Below, in pieces: positions 21,541 through 31,735 of a DNA stretch of 64,000 bases. Source of the DNA: Gari tellinella (Eukaryota > Mollusca > Bivalvia > Cardiida > Psammobiidae); assembly GCA_922989275.2 (NCBI GenBank), contig OV277868.1, forward strand, positions 52,140,216 through 52,204,215. The letters are read 5' to 3'. The notes under the pieces were generated by a model that worked only from the letters and a program-made list of their open reading frames with translations, made no database searches and was not told the origin of the DNA. The translations under genes and the position numbers were made by a program. Positions within the stretch are counted from its first letter, which is position 1; each line of letters starts with the position of its first letter.

Positions 21541-21719
21541 TTACCATTACTCTTTCGCTGCCAAATCAATCGTGAGATTTTACCCCTTCACCGTTTCATT
21601 GTTGTCTGCTTCAATAGTGTTGTTTGCAAGATCGTTTCAAAGTAAGATTCAATGTAGTATGACTTAAAAACATGTCGATATGAGTGTCAAACAGTTTGGA
21701 TCTTGATCAGACGCCGCGG
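21541..21719 (+). repeat. Left half of a W element, broken inside core-1
   Basis: ACTCTTTCGCTGCCAAATCAATCGTGAG, TTGTTGTCTGCTTCAATAG, then CAAACAGTTTGGATCTTGATCAGACGCCGCG (21688-21718), where W sequence ends abruptly at the palindrome centre. Confidence 0.75.
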
Positions 21720-21995
21720 GACTAACGCTGTCTATGTCTATTGCTTTTACTGCTGCAAAATTGTTGTCTACTGTCTTTTCTCAAAGTTGCATCTAAATGG
21801 ATATTTTGATAAAAAAATATAATGACGAATGCCAAACAGCTTAAATCCAGATCAGACACCGCGTAATGTCTGATCTGGATTCAAGCTGTTTGCAAATGTA
21901 AGCCAAGTCTTAATTTCCCCTTCTATAACGACTCCCTCCGAACAACATACACACTATGTGTCTCCCATTGGGCGTCGTTGTAGAGAGGGGTGCTG
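21720..21995 (-). mobile_element. Y-family MITE joined to the half W; outer left end missing
   Basis: Begins inside Y (CTAACGCTGTC...CTGCTGCAAAATTG), passes TCTCAAAGTTGCATC, core-1 at 21831-21892, CGACTCCCTCCGAACAACAT and ends CGTTGTAGAGAGGGGTGCTG before TA. Confidence 0.75.
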
Positions 21996-22050
21996 TAATT
22001 CTTCTAGAAAGACACGAATTCTACCGGTTCACTTTGATCATTGTGATACA

Positions 22051-22180
22051 GTGAAGCTCGCTTATAACGAAATGTTGGATATAACGAAATGTTGGATATA
22101 AAAAAAAAAATCTTATGCCCCCATCTCTTTTCAACGTTTATGTGCGTTTTATAATATAATGGTCCTGACATAACGAAGTA
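22051..22180 (+). repeat. Pogo-like terminus with 17-bp tandem
   Basis: ACAGTGAAGCTCGCTTATAACG is Tigger/pogo-like. ATAACGAAATGTTGGAT is repeated twice, and CATAACGAAGTATGGATATA follows at about 22168. Second terminus not identified. Confidence 0.5.
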
Positions 22181-22344
22181 TGGATATAGATTAGATAAAT
22201 TAGACGGTTCCGACGACTTTGTTATTAAAGTGATCTTTACGTTTCATTTTCAGTGAAACAAGTGTTTGTCATATTCATAACATAAAGAATTTATCTATGA
22301 TAAATATAAAGGCAATCATGCGTCCTAATCATGGACTAATAAAA

Positions 22345-22403
22345 AGCATGTTGTTCACTCGTACACTGTTTGTAAATGACCCGCATATACGTCAATAGGG
22401 GTT
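22345..22403 (-). repeat. End fragment of a V element
   Basis: CTCGTACACTGTTTGTAAATGACCCGCATATACG..ATAGGGGTTAA is the V terminal segment in reverse orientation. Confidence 0.5.
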
Positions 22404-22414
22404 AATAGGTTTAA

Positions 22415-22655
22415 CCCATAGCATATTTAAAGTTTTGAAGATAGATGACAACTTAAGGCAGGTTGAAAGTAAATTAGAATGCACCTGAAGGCGCATTCTG
22501 TTTTACTTTTAGTCTGCTTTAAGCTATCAGCTAGGCTATAGAAATTATTATGTTTATACAAATTCATGACTGTATAAGTATACCAGTGGGGCTATTTTCA
22601 TCAATGGGGGAACAATTCAGACGTAAAAGGCGTATTTAGAGGCTACATTTGTAAT
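22415..22655 (+). mobile_element. Z-family TTAA MITE
   Basis: TTAA at 22411-22414. CCCATAGCATATTTAAAG, core-2 at 22452-22512 (CTTAAGGCAGGTTGAAAGTA ... TTTTACTTTTAGTCTGCTTTAAG), then AATGGGGGAACAATTC and AAAGGCGTATTTAGAGG. Right flank degraded. Confidence 0.7.
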
Positions 22656-22750
22656 AGGTTTAAAAATATATGGTGCAATCCTTTTTTAGGTAATAAGTAT
22701 GAATCATGTCACGAGAAAATGATCCATTAGTATGGCAATTTATGTCTACT

Positions 22751-22822
22751 TACGCGGCGTCTGATCACGATCACAACTGTTTGTAAAGTCGTCTTTTGGC
22801 GCCGTTGGCAGTGAAAGAGTTA
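22751..22822 (+). repeat. Right half of a W element starting at the core centre
   Basis: TTACGCGGCGTCTGATCACG, ACAACTGTTTGTAAAG, GCGCCGTTGGCAGTGAAAGAG then TTAA. The left arm of core-1 is absent; the break is at the palindrome midpoint. Confidence 0.65.
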
Positions 22823-22989
22823 ATGGGTTAAGCTATATATCACTTGTATTTACATGTATAGTACTATCGATGAGTCTTCAATAGAGGCATAATGCTATCG
22901 AGTTTGACAGTACCTGCGTGATAAAGATGTTTTAAAGGGGCACATACAGTTTACGTGAATGACTCTATTCAACTCCCATATCCATCAAA

Positions 22990-23170
22990 TGAACCACGCC
23001 ACTAAGAGGGATCATAGAATTTTGCAAATAGTGTAGACTCGAATCAAACAACCTGAACGATGATGCAAATGCGTCGTGTGACAGGTGTCTACACAAACAC
23101 ACTGTGTACCCTGCATGGTGAAATTCCACACTATGCGGCGTCTCACCAGAGTCTGCACAGTTTTCTAATT
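22990..23170. repeat. Decayed core-1 remnants
   Basis: GCAAATAGTGTAGACTCGAATC and CGGCGTCTCACCAGAGTCTGCACAG look like separated arms. Boundaries uncertain. Confidence 0.35.
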
Positions 23171-23179
23171 CGTTTGAAA

Positions 23180-24190
23180 TAGTCTGCTATAGGGACAAAC
23201 ACTCGTGGTGTTTTTAGATCACCATTGTATATCTATATTGAAATATTCGAGCAAGGCAATGGTCGGGAGAGGTAATTATAATATGATGTTCAGACATGAA
23301 TGGACTTAGCAGAATAGGGGAGGCCCAGGGGGTTATCTGCATTACTTATACAATGTATGTGCAAGTATAATTTTCTCATTTCAAGTAAATGAAATAAGCT
23401 ATACTATCTATATAAGGGACATCTATATAAAAGAGACATTGCTTACCAGAATGAAAAACACCTGTAGCGATAGTTTGACCGAATTACATGTATTGAAAAC
23501 GAACAGGTTTGTTGCTCTTAGTAGGTGATACAACAAGATAAAAAGATGAAACAACCTAAGTAAAGAGAGACAGAGACAGACAGAGAGAGATTCAGAGAGA
23601 GACAGACAGACACACAGACAGGCAGTTATAATTTGAATGTTATATTGACGCAAATGACGCCTTTGCTTCGTTCACTCGTCCGAAGATTCAACGGTGCAAA
23701 CTATGTTCAAACCCCGAGCACTAAATAGTATATTCATGTATATAGATATGATATATAGTGCACAAATAGGACAGATCTGCCCATTCTTCCATCAAACATA
23801 AACATACGAGACGACGTTTTTCTTTCACAATAAACACGTTTGTGCTAAAAATGATTATGTCCATTGCAAACATTTGCCCGGCCTGTGACCATGCTCCAAA
23901 CTGTTTGCCACTCAGATTAAAGTTAAGTCAAAAGTAAAAAATAAAATAATTTCATTGCATTGCATCGCATTTGCGTTTGGTTTCTTTCAACAGGGATATA
24001 CTACCGTCTTCTCTATTGTACTATAGTACACAAATATGACCGATCTGCCAATTCTTCCATCATAGGCTTGATTGCAAACTTACAAAGGAAAAGATAAAAC
24101 AAGCTTAGGCCCAATTAGACGAGGAATGTCATTGTCATTTCCTATCTGATGTTACGTTTTACATGTAAACGAAACAAGTGTCACGCGATT
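23180..24190. other. Unassigned stretch with a simple repeat
   Basis: Apart from the purine-rich tract at 23567-23625 and X-like traces near 23830-23950 (AAACACGTTTGTGCTAAAAATG, CATGCTCCAAACTGTTTGCC), nothing is recognised. Confidence 0.4.
23567..23625 (+). repeat. (GAGACAGACAGA)n microsatellite
   Basis: GA/CAGA repeats of imperfect period. A 76-codon minus-strand frame here simply translates the repeat. Confidence 0.8.
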
Positions 24191-24202
24191 AACAGACGTG
24201 TA

Positions 24203-24395
24203 CAGTCGAATTTCGATATCTCGAACTCTCTTAACTCGAAATATCCGATTATTCGTCACATTAACTGCATTATTTCATGCTCGGTTAAGTCGAACATACC
24301 CATATTTCAAAGTTAAAACGTGGCTAAGCCACGTTTTAACTTTGAAATACGGGTTTGTTCGATTCAACCGGATTCGAGATATCGAAGTTCGACTG
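24203..24395. mobile_element. TCGAA-family (pogo/Tigger-like) MITE, intact
   Basis: TA at 24201-24202 and 24396-24397. Ends CAGTCGAATTTCGATATCTC and GAGATATCGAAGTTCGACTG, with repeated TCGAA-type motifs inside each arm. The centre (24305-24347) is the palindrome TTTCAAAGTTAAAACGTGGC and mirror. No coding capacity. Confidence 0.85.
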
Positions 24396-24435
24396 TACTT
24401 TTATTTTATATATACATACATACTAGCATTACCTC

Positions 24436-24515
24436 TTAATGCATGATTAAAGTAATGCAGAAAACTCTTTAAGGAACTTCTGCATTACTTTCATCCTGTA
24501 TTAATCTATCACCTT
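24436..24515. repeat. U-type palindrome
   Basis: CTTAATGCATGATTAAAGTA ... TACTTTCATCCTGTATTAA arms with turn AACTCTTTAAGGAACTT. Confidence 0.65.
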
Positions 24516-24697
24516 TTATATGAAACTACAGACTGATCTTCGGGTTTTTGCGGTCATTATGCACAAGTTTTACTGTATATATTTACTATCCACCAATTGC
24601 AGTCAATGCCCATAGATAATCACACCTTGGGGCGAAATCTTCAAAGTACGAGACGACTGGCAAAAATTGTTTAAAACTTGACCATAAATCCTCTTAA

Positions 24698-24975
24698 CCT
24701 TTTAACTTTTACAAATGTCTTGTTATTCAAACGTATCGCCTGCTTCAAAAGTGATAAGTGTTTGTTTTCAACTGTTTCATTGCCTCTTTATCGTCTGCTT
24801 AAAACAATCATCTGTATTTTTATTCTAAATACATGTATAGATTTTTGGCATTTTGACGGAACCAACATTGCTACAAATATCAAACGGTTAGGTTCCTGAT
24901 CAGACGCCGAGTTACTCGGCGTCTGATCAGGAACCTAACTGTTTGATACTGTTAGCGATTTAATGGCTAGGTCGA
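24698..24975 (+). mobile_element. W-like TTAA element with intact core-1
   Basis: TTAA at 24694-24697. CGCCTGCTTCAAAAG, ATCGTCTGCTTAAAAC upstream; core 24881-24945: CAAACGGTTAGGTTCCTGAT ... ATCAGGAACCTAACTGTTTG, turn CGCCGAGTTACTCGGCG. GTTAGGTTCC is peculiar to this copy and is in both arms. Right end uncertain. Confidence 0.65.
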
Positions 24976-25224
24976 GATATAAAACTATTTGTTAGCTACA
25001 TGTATATTGTTCAGCCAGACAAAACATTCTGGTTCATGATCTGGATCCAAACTGTTATACCATGTTTCAAACTTTTTCACATTGCGATCATCTGATCATA
25101 CTACATTTCTAGTCTACACACTATTTGTACCCCTTTTTATTAGAACGTGAACATACATATTCGTAAACATAATATGGTACTTCCTTCATCGTTGGTGGGC
25201 AAAGAATGATCTTCTTCTATGCTA

Positions 25225-25595
25225 CAGTGTTCCCTCCCTACAACGGCCCTACCAACAACGAATCCCTCCTTACAACGACCATTGCCACAGTTCCCTAAAC
25301 AAGACACTTATGTCTTCCGCTTTCACTTCTGCAATATCGTATGCTTAAAATTGTCGTCTGCTGCTTTTTTTTCTCAAAGTTACATATAAGTGGATAATTT
25401 TTTATTTTGATAAAAATAAATATAATGACGGGTGACAAACAGCTTGAATCCAGATCACGCGGCGTCTGGTCTGGATTTAAGCTGTTTGCAAATGTAAGCC
25501 AAGTCTAAATTGTCCCTCCCTATATAACGACTCCCACCGAACAACACATACACACTGTGTCTCCCATTGGGTGTCGTTGTAGAGAGGAAACGCAG
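25225..25595 (-). mobile_element. Y-family TA MITE, full length, reverse orientation
   Basis: TA at 25223-25224 and 25596-25597. Ends CAGTGTTCCCTCCCTACAAC and CGTTGTAGAGAGGAAACGCAG. Core 25436-25489 is shortened: CAAACAGCTTGAATCCAGATC then ACGCGGCGTCTGGTCTGGATT, so most of one inner arm is deleted. Confidence 0.8.
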
Positions 25596-25700
25596 TACAT
25601 GTATATGCTATCGTCTGATAAAATTTGTGTCTAGCATTTCTTGAATGAGTCTATGTGAATTTCTATTTAAGAAATTTATCGAAGTGAGTGTATTAACATT

Positions 25701-25756
25701 TTGGATCCAGCTCAGACACAGAGTCACTGTGTGTCTGATCCGGATCCAAGCAGTTG
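25701..25756. repeat. Core-1-like palindrome
   Basis: TTTTGGATCCAGCTCAGACAC, AGAGTCACTGTG, TGTCTGATCCGGATCCAAGCAG. Outer CAAACAG arms degraded. Confidence 0.55.
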
Positions 25757-25759
25757 TAA

Positions 25760-26290
25760 ATCATAAGAGAATATCAGCTTTGCTATGGGTAGACTTAGAT
25801 GTAATTACATGTATGTAAGTACACGAGCTTTAACTGTAGAAATAGGGATATTAATATATTGGACTACAGCGAGGTTCCACTGTAATAGATCAAAATGCTT
25901 TATTCTTATCCATGAGCTGTTGCTTGACAAATTCGAAAAACAAAGTGAAGATATATCAGTTGCATTGCTAGTAAAACGGTTGCTATAGTAACTTACTAGT
26001 GTGACCATGTTAACATTCTTTGTATACATACTCATACTTGTAAGGATCATGTGTGCGTCAGATGCACAATTGTTAAGACAAATACAACACGTCTGGTATT
26101 AAATTAAGCGACTACTAAATAAAATACATATAATTGGTCTTTATACAGACCTTTGCTTACTGCAGATTAAAAATAGTGCAAAAAATTATTTTAATCTTTC
26201 AGTATAAGCAGTATCTTGTGTTAAGAGATAGCCAGCCTACTTCATGTGGTGGTAGCCTATAGTACAAGGGTGAATGTACGGAATATCGTC
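25760..26290. other. Unassigned stretch
   Basis: Opposed open frames on both strands (25785-26050) with no recognisable domain. A possible inverted motif, AATTATTTTAATCTTTCAGTATAAGCAG, near 26180-26212. Confidence 0.35.
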
Positions 26291-26298
26291 TGCTTTAA

Positions 26299-26498
26299 CC
26301 CTCCTACCGCCAAAATATCGTCTGCATTGGTAGGGTCGTCTGTGACTTTTAAAGTCAGATTTAGGGCTGTTTTGACTGGAGAAAAGTCGATACATGTACG
26401 GGTTTCAAACAGTTTGAATCCTGATAAGACGCCGCGTTACGCGGCGTCTTATCAGGATTCAAACTGTTTGCAAAGTTGCCATTTTGGTAGTGAAAGAG
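26299..26498 (+). mobile_element. W2 subfamily TTAA MITE with perfect core-1
   Basis: TTAA at 26295-26298 and 26499-26502. CCCTCCTACCGCCAAAATATCG opposite ATTTTGGTAGTGAAAGAG. Core 26405-26471 uses GATAAGACGCCGCGT in both arms. Sister copy at 46858-47058. Confidence 0.85.
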
Positions 26499-26528
26499 TT
26501 AAACAATGATAGAAAACGTTAAGAATTT

Positions 26529-26583
26529 GGAACCAGAGCAGACGCCGAGTAACCCGTTGTCCGATCTGGCTGCAAGCTTATTG
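26529..26583. repeat. Decayed core-1
   Basis: GGAACCAGAGCAGACGCCGAG, TAACCCG, TTGTCCGATCTGGCTGCAAGC. Confidence 0.5.
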
Positions 26584-26599
26584 ACACACACGTTATTAA

Positions 26600-26843
26600 C
26601 CCTTTCCCTTATAGAAGCGACTTTTAGCACCTGCATTTTATTCATCCGCTGAAGAAAATAGTTCCAATATAAACCGTAATAAATATGTGTCATATTTAAT
26701 ACTTTCCTTAATCTAGCTGGTAAAAGCTTAAAGCAGGCTGAAAGTAAAGTAGAATGCGCCATATGGCGCATTCTGCTTTACTTTCAACCTGCTTTAAGTA
26801 GTCACATATTTTCAAAACTATAAACAGGCTATGGGGTAATGGG
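26600..26843 (-). mobile_element. Z-family TTAA MITE, reverse orientation
   Basis: TTAA at 26596-26599 and 26844-26847. Starts CCCTTTCCCTTATAGAAGCG, passes TTTATTCATCCGCTGAAGAA, core-2 at 26727-26798 (turn GCGCCATATGGCGC), ends AGGCTATGGGGTAATGGG. Confidence 0.85.
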
Positions 26844-26984
26844 TTAAAAGCCGTCAACAGTGTCACTTTCACAGTTTTATTTTATTGTGCTTAGTTTCGT
26901 TTAAACTAGAAATGATGACGTGTTTCATACTGTACCATATTGTTCCAACCAAGGTTATGGAAACATGCATTACTGCAATGGTCA

Positions 26985-27240
26985 TGTACCTGTCCATTCC
27001 ACCCTGGAACTTTGAATGGACAATGCCAGTCTCCCAAATAGTCAAGTCCATTTATGAGTACACGTATTTGTGGGTTGTTTTCTGCAATATATTGAAAACT
27101 AACAAGCATTGCAGACCCTGTCCAGAGGACTCCTTTAGGAGCCCTTTGATCAGGGTCTGCACTATTTGCGGAATATAAGTGTACTCTTCATAGGAACACT
27201 GTTTCTTAATTACGAGTATACTTATCGCCAAGGTTGAATA
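26985..27240 (-). mobile_element. V-family MITE, reverse orientation
   Basis: CCATTCCACCCTGGAACTTTG, core 27102-27169 (AGCATTGCAGACCCTGTCCAG ... TGATCAGGGTCTGCACTATTTGC), end CGAGTATACTTATCGCCAAGG. TTAA flanks lost. Confidence 0.7.
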
Positions 27241-27323
27241 GTCTACGTTTTTCTTCATTGAACGACCGTTTACATGTAACACACATAGAATTAACTATTA
27301 CTGTATACCGGTGTGTACATGTA

Positions 27324-27460
27324 CAGTAGAGAATACATTATTCTTTTCCAACAAACGCATCTGCGCTTTATCAAATTATTTCCATTTCACACATGGTAAC
27401 AGGCCGTCTGATCAGCTTCCAAATTGTTTGCTTCTAAGATAAAAAATCAAAGTGCTGAAA
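27324..27460 (+). repeat. Decayed X-family element
   Basis: TA then CAGTAGAGAATACATTATTC, AACAAACGCATCTGCGC, and later GCCGTCTGATCAGCTTCCAAATTGTTTGC. Left core arm and right end are missing. Confidence 0.6.
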
Positions 27461-27569
27461 GCACTGAGAGATCCGCGATTAGTGAAATGATCCAGTTTAA
27501 TTGAACGTATTGAAGATTTTACACCTATTAAGTGCACTTAAAGCAATCAGTAAGTATAAACAAGTACAC

Positions 27570-28306
27570 TATCTTTGCCGGCCTTGTTGTAATTAGTTGC
27601 CCATTTGATACTTAACAAGTATTGGAAGTTTCAAATAAACAGTAACCTGTCTTGTTGCAACTAGTTATCATATGATATTTAACAAGAATGCAAGGTTTGA
27701 AGTTTAAGATATTTAAATTTTACAAAATTTATGTAAATATAACAAGGGTGATAACTCAGGAATGACAAGTCTCAGTGTGGCCTGTTTTGTTTGGAATGAG
27801 CTTGCCGTTTGATACTGAACAAGATCATATGTTATATTGATTTTGATCGATTGATTAGTGTTTTATGGCCCATCGACACCAATGGTCATTTAGAGCCGAA
27901 AAATATTGATGGTAGAAAAAAAATCAGAACTGAAAATCAATTTTCAACTTCATTTTATTTTATAGTCAAATGGCATATTGAGGACTTATTTCTAAATTAA
28001 GAAATGATCACATGATCAAAGAGTTATGGCCAGCTATGATGAGTTATCTCCCTTCCTATTCACTTGAAATAATATAGGATGGGTTATCTCCCATTTCACC
28101 CGATTTTACCTCTAAATGACCTTGACCTTTGCCAGACATGACCCAAGTTGTACTGACCTCAAGAGCTTCTTGAGGTCAGTACACACGCCAGATATAAAGT
28201 CTCTATTCACTGTTGTTCAAAAGTTACGACCAAGGTAAAAGTTGTGTACAGACAAACAGACAGATCAAAAACGATTTGCCCCCGACTAAGTCGTGCGGGG
28301 CATAAA
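27570..28306 (+). repeat. Dispersed repeat C with 3-prime hairpin
   Basis: Internal units recur (TTGTTGTAATTAGTTGCCC; TTGTTGCAACTAGTTATCA; TTTGATACTTAACAAG) and GATAACTCAGG is present. A perfect hairpin, GTACTGACCTCAAGAGC and mirror, lies at 28150-28182. The end has ACAGACAAACAGACAGATC, then GCCCCCGACTAAGTCGTGCGGGGC and ATAAAAA. Confidence 0.6.
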
Positions 28307-28412
28307 AATGAAATCGAAATAGATTTATGCTGTGTGGGCAAAACTTGCATTATGTTGCAGTATAAGTAATTTAATTTATTGTAATGAGTAGTCAGTGGTG
28401 CACATGAGGTAG

Positions 28413-28490
28413 TTCAAAGCAAGATAAAAGTTCAGCAAAAAGCTCTGGCAGGAGCTCCCTGCAAAAAGTTACTTTCATCTTACTTTAAGC
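28413..28490. repeat. U-type palindrome
   Basis: TTCAAAGCAAGATAAAAGTT ... AGTTACTTTCATCTTACTTTAAGC arms around AGCTCTGGCAGGAGCT. Confidence 0.6.
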
Positions 28491-28569
28491 AGTCAGTGTT
28501 TTGACATAATGTAGTTCACTCACTGTTGGATATAGGAGATTTGCACTTTTGGCTATGGAGGAAAGGGGT

Positions 28570-28636
28570 AAAGCACTGCGAAAGTAATCAGAAAGCACCT
28601 AAGGAGCTTTCTGCTTTACTTTTATCTAAATAATCT
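28570..28636. repeat. U-type palindrome
   Basis: AAAGTAATCAGAAAGCACCTAAGGAGCTTTCTGCTTTACTTTTAT: inner arms well conserved, outer arms short. Confidence 0.6.
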
Positions 28637-28889
28637 TGCATAATGCAGCCACTTGACAAGTTGTACTGTAAACCAACAATTGGACCTCATGTAGTGGTTG
28701 TAATAGATGTGCTTAATGTGAATGAAACTATTGTTGGCATCGAGATTCAAAATAAGCATCAGAGAGTGAAATGTCGCATACAAAAAGAACGAGAGCACCG
28801 CAAACGGTACATTATACTCCCACTGGCAAAGAAATATATAGTTTTATCAAATTTCATTTTAATTTGTACACACTTAGAGCTCTGAGAGC

Positions 28890-29638
28890 ATAAACAATAC
28901 TGAAATAGAGCATTTTCTAGCATATCTGAATACACCAAGGGCAGATAACTCTTGGCACAATGATCCGATTTCAATAATAATTAACCCTTTCATGAACTTA
29001 TACTTCTATAATTATACTATGGGCAAACATAATCAAAATCCATTCAAAACTGTAGTTGCTAAGTGTGTTAACACTGTCAAATAAGCCTTTTATAACATAT
29101 TTGAGTACACCATGGACAGACAACTCTGTAATAAAATATCAAATAAATCTCAAACTTTACTCAGCTTCAGATCTTGATGCATAAAATCTCTCTTCATTAA
29201 TATCCTTGAAATAGTTTTCCAAGAAAACTCTGGACAAGCTCTTTATAGCATATTTGAGTACATCAAGGACAAATTACTCTGTAAAGAAAAGTTGAATGAA
29301 CCTCAAACTTGACTCAGCTTTTGATATTGATGCACATAACACATGTGTGAAGTTTCATTAATATCCCTCCAATAGTTTCCCCAGAAACCTCCGGACAAGC
29401 TTTTTATAGCATATTTGAGTACATCAAGGGCAGATAATTCTGTAACAAAAATTCAAATGAACCTAAAATTCGACTCAGCTTTAGATCTTGATGCATATAA
29501 CATTTATGTGAAGTTTCATTAATATCCCTCCAAAATTTTACCCAGAAATCTCCGGACAAACAAAATGTTGACGGACGAACAAACGAACAGACAGGGTCGC
29601 GCCAATATACAACCACCTTTAGAGGTGGGCGTATAAAA
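28890..29638 (+). repeat. Dispersed repeat D, about 160-bp periodic, with 3-prime hairpin
   Basis: TAGCATAT.TGA.TACA.CAAGG occurs near 28917, 29095, 29248 and 29408, each with a following CAGATAACTCT. The end has GACGGACGAACAAACGAACAGAC, then a hairpin around CCACCTTTAGAGGTGG and GCGTATAAAA. Overlapping short frames are not genes. Confidence 0.65.
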
Positions 29639-29950
29639 CATGATCTTGTTAAAATTAAGGTTATCTCGGGCTTTCAATTCTGATTTTATTTACTTGCACT
29701 TATACTGTATCAAGATATTATGAATTATCTATAAACACAACAGGAAAAATATGTAATTTATATTTAATTTGCTTTTTTTCCTATTTCATCAGTTCTGATA
29801 ATACACAGCAGTTAAAAATACCAACAACAGTGAACACTATAAAGTTGTAAACCTTACGTTTCAATTTAACAGCTTTTTGAGAAACTATATTAAAATCATT
29901 ACTTAAAAATCACAGCATAATTTTCTTTCAAATAAATAACATGGATTCAG

Positions 29951-30183
29951 GGCTCCGCATAAGGGAAGTACTTCAAGAACTTAAATCTTTATGTCTGCAT
30001 TAAACCATATGGTGCGACTGTTCATTAGAATTGGTTCAAAGAGACAATTCTAAAGATAAGTTTAACCACACCATAGGATTTGGTGCTGACATGGAATTTC
30101 CATCCAATTGAACATATCCATCGCTCTAATCAGTTCATATATTTATTACTCAAATTCAGCACATAATTATGTTGTTCGCCCTT
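29951..30183 (+). repeat. T-family foldback element
   Basis: Starts AGGGCTCCGCATAAGGGAAG; contains TTTATGTCTGCATTAAACC, CATTAGAATTGGTTC..GAGACAATTCTAA and CACACCATAGGATTTGGTGCTGAC. Right end weak. Confidence 0.55.
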
Positions 30184-30207
30184 GAAAAAAGTCAGTTTTA
30201 ATTTGCA

Positions 30208-30513
30208 TCATAGTCTCTGACTCTGTTTATGAAAGTCCATCTTGGATAGGAAACTGCTGGATGTCATGTTTACTGCTTGTCCTACATTGTTTACCACTTC
30301 AGGCAGGGAAACATTCCAAAAATTGCACTGGTTATGAAACACCACACAGGCTATGATGATTCTGCAATAGATAGTACAAACATAATTGATTGTTATCATA
30401 TGCATAAGGCTTTCTACAGGCCTGAAACATCTCAGGACTTTTGTGTTGTTTTTTTCTTTTATAATTTTTGTACCACTTAACATATTGACCAAATAGCAGA
30501 TTTTATTCCACAA
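30208..30513 (-). pseudogene. PIF/Harbinger (HARBI1-like) transposase C-terminal fragment
   Basis: The minus-strand frame has LRCFRPVESL followed, after about 20 residues, by CRIIIACVVFHNQCNFWNVS and LPE. In HARBI1-type DDE nucleases the C-terminal part has an R-F/L-R-C-L segment and then an I-I-ACVVLHN motif with an acidic/LPE tail; that family resemblance is the basis of the call. Catalytic N-terminal parts are missing and there is no upstream continuation (stop just before the frame), so this is a relic. It lies between two T-family copies but I could not show that these are its termini. The overlapping plus-strand frame is its shadow. Confidence 0.5.
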
Positions 30514-30808
30514 AATGACACTAGTGGTCTCTCACAAGTTCCTGCTTTAGCAAAGTTACTTGTGCAAAAGCAGGAGGTTATGTTGAAGATTCTTCAACTA
30601 TTCTTTATAAAGCGTAAGCTGAATTTTGGAGGCAATGTTAAGTTTTATTTGGCGTTATGGAAACATGTGATCAATAAGGCATGGTTGTGGCTTATTTGTA
30701 CTTTCCCATGAATTTTTCAGCATGTCTGGTATATGTATTCAATCAATGGAGTTAAAGTTCTAAAATAGAATGATTATAAATTAATGTTGACGTAGTTCTA
30801 CTCATACA

Positions 30809-30990
30809 GGGTTTCAGATAACTGAAAAGTAAAATTCTTTATGTCTACATTAAACCCAGTGGTGTGACTACTTATTAGAATACTGTTTTCGAGACAATTC
30901 TAATGAATGGTAACACCATAGGCGTTGGTGCTGACGTGAAGAAAAGCTGCATTTGGTCTCATTACTCCAACTTATGTGGAGCCCTGACTC
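30809..30990 (+). repeat. T-family foldback element
   Basis: TTTATGTCTACATTAAACCC, CTTATTAGAATACTG..CGAGACAATTCTAATG, ACACCATAGGCGTTGGTGCTGAC, ending CAACTTATGTGGAGCCCTG, the inverted form of the left end at 29951. Confidence 0.65.
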
Positions 30991-31204
30991 GTAATTATAT
31001 ATCGGATTTCATGGACTGAAATGAAAATAATTATACTGTTAGTGTCAGGACTGTACACATTACTGTCTTATTATTTTTCAATCTAAAGACCCAAACACAT
31101 AGTCATTGCCTTTAACTTGTCTTTTAAATGTTTTCTTTCAATTACTTACTATATACTGTACTTTGTAGGCTCTCTAAATTATAACATAACATACGAAACT
31201 ATTT

Positions 31205-31475
31205 TGCATTTTAAGGAGACTCAGCTTTTAAAGGCCAAATACGCAAAATGTAACATTGGCCATAAGTCCTTAACTTTGTGACTACATGTGATAGAGACTT
31301 CATTTTGGCATGTGCACTTAAGAATCTCTTGAGAACAGTACAACTTTGGTTAAACAGACAAATGTCAAGGCCATGTAGATGTCAACTAAAGGTCAAATAG
31401 GATGAACTTGACACAGGCCACGACTTTGCAACTACATTTGATAGATACTTCATATTTTGCATGTGGGTCTACACT
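31205..31475 (+). repeat. Dispersed repeat, about 150-bp period
   Basis: ACTTTGTGACTACATGTGATAGAGACTTC (about 31273) recurs as ACTTTGCAACTACATTTGATAGATACTTC (about 31422). Composition resembles repeat A. No ends defined. Confidence 0.55.
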
Positions 31476-31631
31476 GTTTGCCAAGGTAGTTTGTATCTGG
31501 TTCAAGTACTTGAAGGTACAGCCCTTAACATGTATTATCTATTACACATAGTCTACACAAAATAGCTACATGCTCAGTATTGTATGATAAATTAAAAATC
31601 TATTTTACCTAACAGAATAAGAATCTGAGTG

Positions 31632-31694
31632 TCAAACAGAGTAGATCGAGATCAGGCCCCGCATAAGTGGTGCCTTATCTGTATCAAAACTGTT
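31632..31694. repeat. Decayed core-1
   Basis: GTGTCAAACAGAGTAGATCG, AGATCAGGCCCCGCATAAG, CTTATCTGTATCAAAACTG. Confidence 0.5.
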
Positions 31695-31735
31695 CCAGAT
31701 GAGTAGCATGTTTTTTCACCATGTTGCAATTTCAA

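Noticed and set aside
23423..23653. 76-codon minus-strand frame rich in S, L and C
   Set aside because: It translates the GAGACAGACAGA microsatellite.
29951..30990. A complete Harbinger transposon with T copies as its ends
   Set aside because: No 3-bp target duplication is visible and each T copy appears to be a whole foldback element by itself.
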